This document shows positions 7,696 to 15,433 of a stretch of 15,668 nucleotides of DNA, piece by piece. Position 1 is the stretch's first letter. Each line of letters opens with the position of its first letter. The notes beneath the pieces were generated by a model that did not search any database, was not told the origin of the DNA, and saw nothing but the letters and a program-made list of their open reading frames with translations. The position numbers were made by a program, and so were the translations under genes. The stretch is from an uncultured Ruminococcus sp. Lineage in GTDB: Bacteria; Bacillota; Clostridia; Oscillospirales; Ruminococcaceae. Where the stretch lies: assembly GCA_946537565.1 (NCBI GenBank), contig CAMNFW010000020.1, positions 1-15,668 on the forward strand, given 5' to 3'.

Positions 7696-8157
7696 TTATC
7701 CCTCCTCAGGGACGAAGTATTCCTCAACTATCTCTGTAAAGACATGGCCGTCAAGGTGATCGTTCTCATGGCAGGTACACTGGGCACCCAGCTCAGTGAA
7801 ATCACGCTCAAACCAATTGCCGTTTCTGTCCTGAGCTTTAAGATGCACGCTGGCTGGACGGGTCACATATCCCCATACATTCGGGCAGGAAAGACAGCCC
7901 TCCGGCACTCTCTGCTTACCGGATTTCTGGGAAAGTTCTGGGTTTATAGCCTCTACCCTGTCATTATCAAGGTGCATGATGAAAATTCTTCTGCACACAC
8001 CGATCTGAGGTGCAGCCAGTCCCACGCCCTCTGCCTTGTCAAGAGTTTCGTGCATATCATCTAAAAGTGTAGCTAATTTTTCGTCAAAACTTACAACAGG
8101 CTTGCAAACCTTATGCAGCATTTCATCTTTATCATTTAAAATTTTTCTTAAAGCCAT
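7696..8157 (-). CDS. def: Peptide deformylase
   Basis: Metal-dependent enzyme that removes the formyl group from nascent proteins. All three motifs are visible: GVGLAAPQIG (44-53), EGCLS with ligand Cys88 (86-90), and HENDH with ligands His130 and His134 and catalytic Glu131. At 153 residues it is a compact bacterial form. The ATG at 8157 is preceded by AAGGAAGGA and lies 18 nt after priA. Confidence 0.97.
   Translation of the reverse strand: MALRKILNDKDEMLHKVCKPVVSFDEKLATLLDDMHETLDKAEGVGLAAPQIGVCRRIFIMHLDNDRVEAINPELSQKSGKQRVPEGCLSCPNVWGYVTRPASVHLKAQDRNGNWFERDFTELGAQCTCHENDHLDGHVFTEIVEEYFVPEEG
7700..7707 (-). promoter_or_regulatory. Ribosome binding site fixing the fmt start
   Basis: GAGGAGGG ends 5 nt before the ATG at 7694-7692 and lies within the last codons of def. 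It decides between the internal ATG and the upstream in-frame start at 7727. Confidence 0.75.
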
Positions 8158-8175
8158 TATTTATCCTTCCTTCTA

Positions 8176-10620
8176 TTATACTCCAACATCACCGTTTATA
8201 TCCGCATACAGCGAAACTCCGCTCATCTCTCTGAGCTTTGCACTCTCCGTAAGAACACCACTGATGAAGCTTCTCATTTCAGCTGTATTTTTAAACTTCA
8301 TGATTATCCTATAGCGGTATTTGCCATTCAGTCTACCGTAGGACGCTCTGACGGGTCCAAGCACTCTGACTGGTGTTTTGGGCTGTAATTCGCTGAGTTT
8401 GACCTTCATCAGCTCCAGCACCCGGTCTGCCCCCAGCTTTACTGTTACGTCCTCCTTAGCTGACAGGCAAAAGATGCACATATCACAAACCGGCGGAAAT
8501 ATCATCGCCCGGCGAATGGCAATTTCCTCGCTATAAAATTTTTTATAATCCTGTGCAGCTGCTAAAGCCATGACATAATGTTCCGGCATGAAAGTCTGGA
8601 GTATTGCTCTTCCTTTTCGCTGACCTCTTCCGCCTCTGCCGACTACCTGAGTTATAAGGGAAAAAGTTCTCTCATAGCTTCGGAAATCTCCGGCATATAA
8701 GGCTTTGTCAACCGAAAGCACTCCGACAAGTGTGACATTTGGAAAATCCAACCCCTTGCCGATCATCTGAGTGCCTATCATTATATCATATTTCCCCTGA
8801 CGGAAATCCTCAAATCCCTTCTCATAGGAATAGCGTGAAAAGGTCGTATCTGCGTCCATTCTCAGGATATTCGCATTCGGAAAGGCGGTTTTCAGCTCCT
8901 CCTCCATGCGCTGCGTGCCGAAGCCCATATTTTTCAGCTTCGATGAGCCGCAAACCGGACATACCTTCACCGGCTCACTGATGTAGCCGCAATAGTGACA
9001 CATGAGCCTGTCATTTTTCTTATGATAAGTCAGCGGAACCGAACAATTCGGACAATACACCGGCTGATAACATTCACAGCAGCTGATGATAGTGTGATAA
9101 CCTCTGCGGTTGAGGAGAAGTATTGACTGTTCTCCCCGTTTCAGGTTCTCATTCACCTCACTGACCAGTCTCTTGCTGAATTCCGAGGGATTGCCATTTT
9201 CTCTTTCCAGGTTCATATCAACGATATCCACCTCTGGAAGCGGTGCGCTGCTGTATCTCTTGTTCATTTCCAGCAGCGTATATACACCCTTTTCTGCCAG
9301 ATAATAGCTCTCTATCGAAGGTGTAGCGGAAGCAAGCAGCAGCACTGAACTGTGATATGCACAGCGCTGTTTGGCAATATCATGGGTCATATATCTTGGC
9401 GAGCTGTCAGATTTATAAGATCGCTCACCCTCTTCGTCAATTATTATAATGCCAATATTTGTAAGAGGTGCGAAAACTGCGCTTCTCGTGCCGATGACGA
9501 TATCAGCCGCACCCCGCTTTATTCTTTTGTATTCGTCAAGACGCTGCCCCAGCGATAATCCACTGTGAATGACAGCAACTCTCTCTCCGAAAAGAGAGCG
9601 AAAACGTTTCAGCACCTGTGGTGTAAGACCAATTTCCGGAATCAGCAGCATTGCCTGCCTTCCAAGCTTTACCGTATCAAGTATAAGCTTTTCAAAAACC
9701 GAAGTCTTACCGCTTCCGGTAACACCATGCAAAAGGAAAACCGTTGGCTTGCGCTCAAATATCCTGACAAATACACGGTCATGGGCTGTTTGCTGCTGGT
9801 CTGAAAGGACAATGCTTTCCGGGTCTGCTTTTTCGTCTGAGCCGTCAGAAACACTTCGCAGCACTTCCATTTCATACTCAACCGCAGCTCCATTTGCAGC
9901 CAGTCTTTTTATTACAGCATCAGTGCAGCCGCACATATATGCAGCTTCTTTCACCGAAGCGGTACCATATTCCATGAGAAAATCCGCAGCAGCCTTCTGC
10001 TTTGGAGTCAGCTCAAATGAATCAGGATCACGGATATATTCATCGCTGAGCCTTACCATTTTCACCTGAGCATCGCCTACTGCCTGCCGGAAAATATTAT
10101 CCGACACTACAGCTCCTGCATCGCAAAGCTCATCAATAAGCTTTCTTCCATTTTCCAGGATAAAATTTTCACAAAGCTCAGAAAAATCCCTTTCACTCTC
10201 TGCATTGCTAAGAGAAGCCAGAAGCTCAGCTGCCTCCGGACTTAGCATTTCAATATTAGTGAAACCTTTCCGGAGCTTGAATTTTTCCTTGACCTTGACA
10301 TTCATACCCGGCGGCAGCATGGTTTTAACCGCATCGAAGTAAGTGCAGAAGGTATGCTCCCGAAGATATATTGCCAGTTTCAGCAGCTCCTCCGGAACTA
10401 CAGGTTCGCTGTCAACTATTCCAGCAATGGCTTTCAGACCCTTTCTGTCACCGCTGGAGAGGCTCATTATCACGCCTATTCTTCTGCGGTTTCCTCTGCC
10501 AAATGGCACAAGCACCCGGCAGCCTGGTCTGACACTGCACTGCTCCGGGAGCTTATAGCTGAACAGCATATCAAAGGAATAAGCTGTACCGCTGACAGCG
10601 ACCTCTGCAATTACGGGCAT
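8176..10620 (-). CDS. priA: Primosomal protein N', replication restart helicase PriA
   Basis: DNA helicase that reloads the replisome at stalled forks. The N-terminal 3'-binding region (1-105) is followed by a winged-helix-like stretch, then Walker A HGVTGSGKTS (298-307), motif II DEEG (395-398), motif III SATPS (431-435), motif V-like GTQMIGKGLDFPN (616-628) and motif VI QVVGRGGRG (658-666). A zinc-binding insert carries eight cysteines: CCECYQPVYCPNC (514-526) and CHYCGYISEPVKVCPVC (541-557). Two positions differ from textbook PriA: DEEG replaces DEEH, and GKG replaces the usual AKG. Length 814 is normal for Firmicutes. The ATG at 10620 shares one base with the rpoZ stop (TGATG) and lacks an obvious ribosome binding site, so it is probably coupled. 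Confidence 0.97.
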   Translation of the reverse strand: MPVIAEVAVSGTAYSFDMLFSYKLPEQCSVRPGCRVLVPFGRGNRRRIGVIMSLSSGDRKGLKAIAGIVDSEPVVPEELLKLAIYLREHTFCTYFDAVKTMLPPGMNVKVKEKFKLRKGFTNIEMLSPEAAELLASLSNAESERDFSELCENFILENGRKLIDELCDAGAVVSDNIFRQAVGDAQVKMVRLSDEYIRDPDSFELTPKQKAAADFLMEYGTASVKEAAYMCGCTDAVIKRLAANGAAVEYEMEVLRSVSDGSDEKADPESIVLSDQQQTAHDRVFVRIFERKPTVFLLHGVTGSGKTSVFEKLILDTVKLGRQAMLLIPEIGLTPQVLKRFRSLFGERVAVIHSGLSLGQRLDEYKRIKRGAADIVIGTRSAVFAPLTNIGIIIIDEEGERSYKSDSSPRYMTHDIAKQRCAYHSSVLLLASATPSIESYYLAEKGVYTLLEMNKRYSSAPLPEVDIVDMNLERENGNPSEFSKRLVSEVNENLKRGEQSILLLNRRGYHTIISCCECYQPVYCPNCSVPLTYHKKNDRLMCHYCGYISEPVKVCPVCGSSKLKNMGFGTQRMEEELKTAFPNANILRMDADTTFSRYSYEKGFEDFRQGKYDIMIGTQMIGKGLDFPNVTLVGVLSVDKALYAGDFRSYERTFSLITQVVGRGGRGQRKGRAILQTFMPEHYVMALAAAQDYKKFYSEEIAIRRAMIFPPVCDMCIFCLSAKEDVTVKLGADRVLELMKVKLSELQPKTPVRVLGPVRASYGRLNGKYRYRIIMKFKNTAEMRSFISGVLTESAKLREMSGVSLYADINGDVGV

Positions 10621-10817
10621 CAGTCGTCGGTGCTGACTATCTTGTACTTGCCGCTGGCAAGCTCTTCAACAGCGGTTTTTACGGGTTTTTCCTCAATGGT
10701 CTCATTTTTTTCATAAAGCTCTTCGGTTATTTCTCTTGCACGCTTTGCAACAGCGATAACAAGGGAATAACAGCTTTCGTTCTTGGATATGATCTGATTT
10801 ACTGCTGGTCTGAGCAT
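10620..10817 (-). CDS. rpoZ: DNA-directed RNA polymerase omega subunit
   Basis: Small polymerase subunit that helps fold and assemble beta'. The 65-residue product has the family core: [27 protein letters not shown], followed by an acidic stretch and KPVKTAVEELASGKYKI. The conserved YSLV..VAKRARE and KPV..A..EL..GK motifs make the identity clear despite its short length. The ATG at 10817 lies 19 nt inside the end of gmk, in another frame, with AGGA just upstream. The gmk-rpoZ pairing is conserved across bacteria. Confidence 0.95.
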   Translation of the reverse strand: MLRPAVNQIISKNESCYSLVIAVAKRAREITEELYEKNETIEEKPVKTAVEELASGKYKIVSTDD

Positions 10818-11422
10818 TTTCCTAACACCTCTTCAATTTTTTTTGCAGAGAATTCAGCCTTAAGCTTCTCCGCATTGATTATGTCAAAGAAGTCGCTTAC
10901 AGCGTCCTCCAGGGCATCGTTGATAATAATATAATCATAGTTTACGGACTGTTCTATCTCGCCGGCTGCTTCTGAAACACGCTGTTCGATAACGTCTTCA
11001 GCCTCAGTTCCACGTTTATGGAGTCTGCGGCGAAGCTCCTGTATCGACGGCGGAGCAACGAAAATAAAAATGCCGTCCGGACGTATCTCCTTTACTCTCA
11101 TAGCACCCTGAACCTCGATCTCAAGAATAACATTGATCCCCTTTTCAAGGTAAGGTTCTACTTCTGAGAGGAGAGTACCGTAGTAATGATCGCAGTACAG
11201 AGCATATTCAAGAAAATCATTATTTTTGATATGCTCAGCGAACTCATCATTATTCATGTAATAGTAATTAACACCATCGGCTTCGCCGGGTCTTGGGTCA
11301 CGGGTTGTAGCTGAGATCGAACATCTGAAGCTTCCTTCCTTCAGAATTTCCTCCAGCATCGTACCTTTTCCACAGCCTGACGGAGCGGAAAATACAATCA
11401 ATCTGCCTTTACTCATCTTCAT
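10799..11422 (-). CDS. gmk: Guanylate kinase
   Basis: Phosphorylates GMP to GDP using ATP. The sequence shows the P-loop APSGCGKGT (13-21), the GMP-binding segment [19 protein letters not shown] (37-55), EIEVQGA (101-107) and the lid region RRRLHKRG. The open frame extends to 11455, but ATG 11422 is preferred: GGAGG lies 5 nt upstream, and this gives 207 residues, the usual size. A second ATG two codons later (11416) is also possible. The start overlaps the end of remA by 14 nt in a different frame, so the ribosome binding site of gmk is encoded by the Gly-Gly codons near the RemA C-terminus. Confidence 0.96.
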   Translation of the reverse strand: MKMSKGRLIVFSAPSGCGKGTMLEEILKEGSFRCSISATTRDPRPGEADGVNYYYMNNDEFAEHIKNNDFLEYALYCDHYYGTLLSEVEPYLEKGINVILEIEVQGAMRVKEIRPDGIFIFVAPPSIQELRRRLHKRGTEAEDVIEQRVSEAAGEIEQSVNYDYIIINDALEDAVSDFFDIINAEKLKAEFSAKKIEEVLGKCSDQQ

Positions 11423-11666
11423 CTGCGCCTCCGTTTCCGTTGATTCTCGCCGCAAGGGTCTCCGTTATCAGCGAGGAAAGAATGATATGACCGCTGTCCA
11501 TAATGATAACAGCTCTTGTTTTTCTGCCATATGTAGCATCAATAGCTCTGCCGCTGTCCTTAGCCTCCTGAACGAGACGTTTTATCGGTGCAGATTCAGG
11601 GCTTACAATACTAACGATCCTGGCAGCAGAGACCATATTTCCATAACCAATATTAATCAGCTTCAT
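11409..11666 (-). CDS. remA: RemA family DNA-binding regulator (DUF370)
   Basis: Small protein of the RemA/YlzA family. In Bacillus subtilis RemA is a DNA-binding activator of extracellular matrix and osmoprotection genes. The 85 residues match the family throughout: [29 protein letters not shown], the [22 protein letters not shown] core and ITETLAARI, followed by a short [10 protein letters not shown] acidic tail that overlaps the gmk start. The yicC-remA-gmk-rpoZ order is conserved in Firmicutes. The ATG at 11666 lies 2 nt after the yicC stop and has no strong ribosome binding site. Its targets in this organism cannot be read from the window. Confidence 0.93.
   Translation of the reverse strand: MKLINIGYGNMVSAARIVSIVSPESAPIKRLVQEAKDSGRAIDATYGRKTRAVIIMDSGHIILSSLITETLAARINGNGGADEDE
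11428..11432 (-). promoter_or_regulatory. Ribosome binding site deciding the gmk start
   Basis: GGAGG ends 5 nt before ATG 11422 and lies within the remA coding sequence. It favours the ATG at 11422 over the upstream in-frame start at 11455. Confidence 0.65.
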
Positions 11667-11668
11667 GG

Positions 11669-12547
11669 TTATTCGATATTCTGGATCTGCTCACGGATCT
11701 TTTCGATCTCAGCCTTCATATCCACAACGATTTTAGTGACGTTGAGATCCTGAGCCTTAGAGCCGATCGTATTCACTTCACGGTTCATCTCCTGAACTAT
11801 GAAGTCGAGTTTTCTGCCGATAGCATCATTTGAATCCAGCATATCCTTAAGCTGGGAGATATGACTTCTAAGGCGTACAGTTTCCTCATCAACAGCGATT
11901 TTCTCGGCAAAAACAGCAGCCTCAGTAAGAATTCGCTGTTCGTCAATGTCCTTGCTTTCCAGCACTTCAGAGAGCTTTTGATAGAGTCTGGTGCGGTAGT
12001 TTTCAACAGTCAGCGGTGAAAGCTCCTCAACCTTTGCCACTTTAGTGAGAAGAAATTCAGCCTTATCGAGAATATCGCTTCTGAGCTTTTCGCCTTCAGT
12101 CTCACGCATCTGAACAAATTTAGCCAGCGCATCACGAGCGATCTCCGAGACATCATTCCAAACCTGCTCTTCATCATCAGGGGTTTTCTGGATATTAAAG
12201 ATATCGGGAAGCTTCATGAGTTTGGAAAGAGAGAGATCGTCAGCCAGATCAAGTTCTTCGGCAATGCTTCTAAGGGCAGTTACATAACCCTCAGCAGCGC
12301 CTTTATTTACAGCGATCTCAGTATCCTTGCCTTCGATGTTGTTCACAGAGACAGCAATTTCAACTTTACCACGGGATATAGCCGATTTCAACAAGGCTTT
12401 AAGTTTATCGTCGATATAATTATATGCTCTTGGAATTCTTGAAGAATACTCATAGTATCTATGATTTACGGAGCGAATCTCCACAAGGATATCTCTTCCG
12501 TTGACAATCTTCTGAGCTCTGCCGTAGCCGGTCATGCTTTTTAGCAC
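11669..12547 (-). CDS. yicC: YicC/YloC family endoribonuclease
   Basis: Member of the YicC family; E. coli YicC is an endoribonuclease that helps degrade small RNAs such as RyhB. The hallmark ends are present: [11 protein letters not shown] at the N-terminus and [43 protein letters not shown] sequence at the C-terminus (about 254-292), plus [11 protein letters not shown] near residues 24-34. Length 292 is typical. The start is GTG at 12547 with GAAGG about 7-8 nt upstream; this gives the usual MLKSMTG beginning, although the ATG at 12535 (MTGYGR) is a weaker alternative. It is the first gene of the operon and has its own promoter. Confidence 0.94.
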   Translation of the reverse strand: MLKSMTGYGRAQKIVNGRDILVEIRSVNHRYYEYSSRIPRAYNYIDDKLKALLKSAISRGKVEIAVSVNNIEGKDTEIAVNKGAAEGYVTALRSIAEELDLADDLSLSKLMKLPDIFNIQKTPDDEEQVWNDVSEIARDALAKFVQMRETEGEKLRSDILDKAEFLLTKVAKVEELSPLTVENYRTRLYQKLSEVLESKDIDEQRILTEAAVFAEKIAVDEETVRLRSHISQLKDMLDSNDAIGRKLDFIVQEMNREVNTIGSKAQDLNVTKIVVDMKAEIEKIREQIQNIE

Positions 12548-12617
12548 GGTATCGCCTTCTTTCGGTAAAAAATAGAGTAATAGAGTCTGCGTTACTGCAT
12601 AACTATGCTATTATATT

Positions 12618-12646
12618 ATTATACCACGCTGTTCACAAAATTGCAA
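12618..12646 (-). promoter_or_regulatory. Extended -10 sigma-A promoter of the yicC-rsgA operon
   Basis: Reading the minus strand, TTGCAA (12646-12641) is followed by 17 bp and then TATAAT (12623-12618). The TGG directly before it makes a TGnTATAAT extended -10. A start near 12611 would give a leader of about 64 nt before the yicC GTG. A second TATAAT copy lies at 12615-12610, and a GCATA-GT-TATGC dyad covers 12597-12608 near the expected start point. It sits downstream of the GH48 terminator, so the operon can be expressed independently. Confidence 0.8.
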
Positions 12647-12675
12647 GGGATTTCCATAAAATCTACACTGTGACG

Positions 12676-12704
12676 AAAAAAGGACCCCCGAAGGAGTCCT
12701 TTTT
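12676..12704 (-). terminator. Intrinsic terminator of the GH48 gene
   Basis: Sixteen nt after the stop codon, the minus strand forms a 12-bp stem, AAAAAGGACTCC pairing with GGGGTCCTTTTT with one U-G wobble. It is capped by a UUCG tetraloop closed by C-G and ends in a run of six T. On the plus strand the wobble becomes a C-A mismatch, so the minus-strand transcript is the better fold. Confidence 0.92.
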
Positions 12705-12719
12705 ATGATAGCTTATTGA

Positions 12720-15260
12720 TTAGTTAGCCTTTAAAGCAGAGTTCTCAACAGGGAAATCTGTCTGCTTCAGAATGCCAGCATCCATCATCTGGATAGCGAG
12801 AGCATCCTGAGCTGTAACACCTGTTGTAGCATTGTCAACAACGTTAGCGTTAAGCAGACCCTGCTCAGTGATAGCATCAGCAGATGTACCACCCTTGCCA
12901 TACTTATCAGCATTAGCGATAGACTGGAGAATGAGAACTGCGTCACCAACACGAACGAAGCCGTCGCAGTTTGCGTCACCCCAAAGGATATCGCCAGTTG
13001 GCTTAGTTGTGCCCTCTTCATCGCCGGGATCCGGAACTACATCAGGATACAGCAGAGCCATAGTACCAGATGTTACGAGAGCATCACCCATATGCCAGAA
13101 TCTGTGGAGTGTGTAGTAATAATCATCAGTAGCCTTAGTAGCGTCATAAACCTTCTTAGCATCCTGATACATAGGATCCTGCTTATAGATCTCACGGATA
13201 GATGAGAAGTTAGCGCCGTTCTCAAGCTTAGAGCCATCAGGCATAGTTCCGTGATAATTTGTAGGAATCCAAACTTCCTGAGTGAAGATTCTAACCAGTG
13301 AAGGATTGTGATCTTCGTAAGCAATACCAACCTCATCACGGCCAGCATAGTACTGACGAGTCATGAGCTTGTTAGCGAGACGGAGACCCTTAGCCTCGAT
13401 AGTTGTGTTATCATCTGACTGAGCTGCAGAAGCAGGAACGCCCTTAGCAGCAGCATAGTAGATAAGAGTATTACACAGTGAAGAAATACAACCGATATCT
13501 CCCTGACCATAACCTGTAATTGTGCAGGTAAGACCAGAGTTAGCGTTCTCGTCATATGTGCCGTTCCAAGTAGCAGGCTGACCCTTCCAGTCAAGTGAAG
13601 AAGGCATGCAGTAATCAAGAACTGTACCATCCTCAGTTGTATAATCGAAGTGAGTGTTCTTCTCGAACCACTCAACCCATCTGGAGATGAGCTTATCAAG
13701 AGCTTCTTCCAGTGAAAGACCGCCGTAAGTCTGGTTAGACAGATCGCCGTTCTTCTTTACATAGTAGTACAGCTCAGCAAGACGCTGCATTGACCATACC
13801 TGGTTACCGATCCAGTGGTTTGAACCTGGGTCAGCATATACAGGATGCTCAACGTAAACCATATCATTGAATGTAGCTTCGCCAGCATCATACTTCTCAT
13901 ACTTACCGTTCTTAGAGTTTGTGCATCCGCCGGCGAAAGGACCGTCAGCAGACTGGAGCCACTGATAGAACTCGATCTGAGTCTTGAGAGACTTAACATA
14001 GTCATCTGTAGCCTGCTTGCCTGTAGCCATACCGCTATTGATAGAGCTGTCATAAGCCAGAGCGTAAGCAGCCAGAGGATTCTGATAGAACTGATGTGAA
14101 TGTGAGCAGCCGATCTGCCAAGCCCAGTCGTACTTGCCGCCGTAGAATGTCTCGAGAGCTCCGCCCCATGAAGTATACCAAGCCATGAGGAAGTGCTGTG
14201 AATCAAGACCTGAAGACTCTGTAGCGATACCACGAGCGTTTCCGCAGCCGATAGCCTTGTAGTACTTATCAAACATATCGTTACGGCACTGGTCACCCAT
14301 TTTACCAGCAAGCTTAGCAATATCGCCGGTATTGAGACCGTTCATATTTGCAAAATAGATAGCCTGGATAGCACGATCCTCAGCGTCAGGAGCATTAGTG
14401 AAAGCATACTGCTCAGGAACTGCATCAACGCCGTTGAAGATAGCCTTGATACCGCTGTGTGTAGTACCGTCAACCATACCATACTTAAGCTCTTCCAGAC
14501 AAGGCTGAGGAACTGTCTCGAAGCAAGACTCCTCCTCACCACGCTGGAAAGTATTGATGAATGTAAACTGGCCTGTGCCTGCACCAGGAGTGCCGCCGCC
14601 GAAACCATACCAGTCATCAACGTCAGCCAGCCAGTGCATAAGGTATAAACCGTTATCGCTGCCGTAAGCAGACTTCATATCATTGTAAAGCGGGTTGTAA
14701 GCGTCTACGCCGTTCTGCTTTGAAGGATAGAGCTTAGGATCATTTTCCTCTGTTGCAGTATCAGCCTTAAGCTTGTCCTGCTTCCAGATGCTGTTGTAAT
14801 CTACAGACTTTGCACCGTAAGCATTTTCTGACCAGCCAGGGATCATTGCTTCAAGAGTCTTCCAGCCTTTTTCAAGCTCACCGGTAGAACCGCTGATAAT
14901 GCCCTTGTTTGCCAGAACATCATGCATAGCTGTGATCCAAACGATGTAGGACATAGCCTCAGATGTTGTCTCATGACCATAGTCAGGAGCCTCAACGCAG
15001 AGTGTCTCTCTTGAATGGTAAGGAATACCGAAAGAATTTCCGCCGTTGGTGTTCTTGCTGAGGTAGCCGTTTGTCTGACCGTTAGTGATTACGTCATCAT
15101 ACAGAGATGAGAACATATCAGCATAAGTGCCGCATGAATCAGCAGCGTACTCATTAGGAGTATGCTGAGCAGCAGAAGCGAATGAAGGAATCATTGCTGT
15201 AGCAGACATTGCAGCAGCAAGAATTCCGGCTGTTAAAGCCTTATTCTTTTTGCTTATCAT
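12720..15260 (-). CDS. Secreted GH48 exo-cellulase with C-terminal dockerin
   Basis: Processive family 48 cellobiohydrolase that releases cellobiose from cellulose chains, usually a major enzyme of a cellulosome. The signal peptide (about 1-30) has a KK start, a hydrophobic core and a likely cut after ASA. The catalytic domain spans about 35-740. It includes HETTSEAMSY (96-105), whose Glu97 corresponds to the family's catalytic acid, the DWYGFGGGTPGAGTG stretch (216-230), APDAEDRAIQA (290-300), where the proposed catalytic base lies, and FLMAWYTSWGGA (357-368). An acidic linker, PDPGDEEGTTKPTG (743-756), leads to a dockerin (about 757-832). Its first loop GDANCDGFVRVGD has standard calcium ligands; the second (NVVDNATTGVTAQD) is longer and less canonical. 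No carbohydrate-binding module is visible. The ATG at 15260 follows GAGAGGGG. It appears monocistronic, with its own promoter and terminator. R. albus-type GH48 enzymes lack dockerins, so a cohesin partner is expected elsewhere. Confidence 0.97.
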   Translation of the reverse strand: MISKKNKALTAGILAAAMSATAMIPSFASAAQHTPNEYAADSCGTYADMFSSLYDDVITNGQTNGYLSKNTNGGNSFGIPYHSRETLCVEAPDYGHETTSEAMSYIVWITAMHDVLANKGIISGSTGELEKGWKTLEAMIPGWSENAYGAKSVDYNSIWKQDKLKADTATEENDPKLYPSKQNGVDAYNPLYNDMKSAYGSDNGLYLMHWLADVDDWYGFGGGTPGAGTGQFTFINTFQRGEEESCFETVPQPCLEELKYGMVDGTTHSGIKAIFNGVDAVPEQYAFTNAPDAEDRAIQAIYFANMNGLNTGDIAKLAGKMGDQCRNDMFDKYYKAIGCGNARGIATESSGLDSQHFLMAWYTSWGGALETFYGGKYDWAWQIGCSHSHQFYQNPLAAYALAYDSSINSGMATGKQATDDYVKSLKTQIEFYQWLQSADGPFAGGCTNSKNGKYEKYDAGEATFNDMVYVEHPVYADPGSNHWIGNQVWSMQRLAELYYYVKKNGDLSNQTYGGLSLEEALDKLISRWVEWFEKNTHFDYTTEDGTVLDYCMPSSLDWKGQPATWNGTYDENANSGLTCTITGYGQGDIGCISSLCNTLIYYAAAKGVPASAAQSDDNTTIEAKGLRLANKLMTRQYYAGRDEVGIAYEDHNPSLVRIFTQEVWIPTNYHGTMPDGSKLENGANFSSIREIYKQDPMYQDAKKVYDATKATDDYYYTLHRFWHMGDALVTSGTMALLYPDVVPDPGDEEGTTKPTGDILWGDANCDGFVRVGDAVLILQSIANADKYGKGGTSADAITEQGLLNANVVDNATTGVTAQDALAIQMMDAGILKQTDFPVENSALKAN

Positions 15261-15308
15261 AGTTTTTAACCCCTCTCATAAATTTGGTTTAAAATTATAA
15301 TATTTCCT

Positions 15309-15375
15309 GTCTGAAGCGCAGGAAACCGCATACGAAAATACTTCGTACACTGTGCGGCTGCTTCACAATACAGAC
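15309..15375 (-). promoter_or_regulatory. Structured 5' leader of the GH48 mRNA
   Basis: Four nested arms pair: AGAC/GTCT (15372-15375 with 15309-15312), GCTTC/GAAGC (15360-15364 with 15313-15317), TGCGG/CCGCA (15353-15357 with 15326-15330) and TTCGTA/TACGAA (15342-15347 with 15331-15336). The apical loop is 5 nt, with bulges between arms. It lies between the promoter and the ribosome binding site. It matches no riboswitch class I recognise; a role in mRNA stability is plausible for an abundant enzyme but not shown. Confidence 0.5.
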
Positions 15376-15404
15376 ACACAATTCTCAAACTATTTTCATT
15401 TATA

Positions 15405-15433
15405 ATTATATGCTGTTTTTCAAATTCTGTCAA
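15405..15433 (-). promoter_or_regulatory. Consensus sigma-A promoter of the GH48 gene
   Basis: TTGACA (15433-15428), a 17-bp spacer and TATAAT (15410-15405), a perfect match in both hexamers and spacing. Transcription should start near 15398, giving a leader of about 137 nt. The -35 element sits inside the dyad CTGT-CA-ACAG (15427-15436), so a regulator could cover it; that is inference. Confidence 0.88.

Noticed and set aside
7695..7727. Upstream in-frame start extending Fmt by 11 residues
   Set aside because: It would overlap def by 32 nt, lacks the strong GAGGAGGG site, and adds residues (MRNTSSLRRDN) not seen before the conserved MKIVFMG start.
9569..10069. 166-codon plus-strand open frame opposite priA
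   Set aside because: Antisense shadow of the PriA helicase region; Ser/Thr-rich with no domain, and no promoter or ribosome binding site.
11423..11455. Upstream in-frame start extending Gmk by 11 residues
   Set aside because: The GGAGG site lies between this start and the internal ATG at 11422, and guanylate kinases normally start just before the conserved P-loop strand.
15309..15375. GH48 leader as a known riboswitch or T-box
   Set aside because: I see no conserved T-box, purine, TPP, SAM or other aptamer core, and no terminator/antiterminator pair before the start codon.
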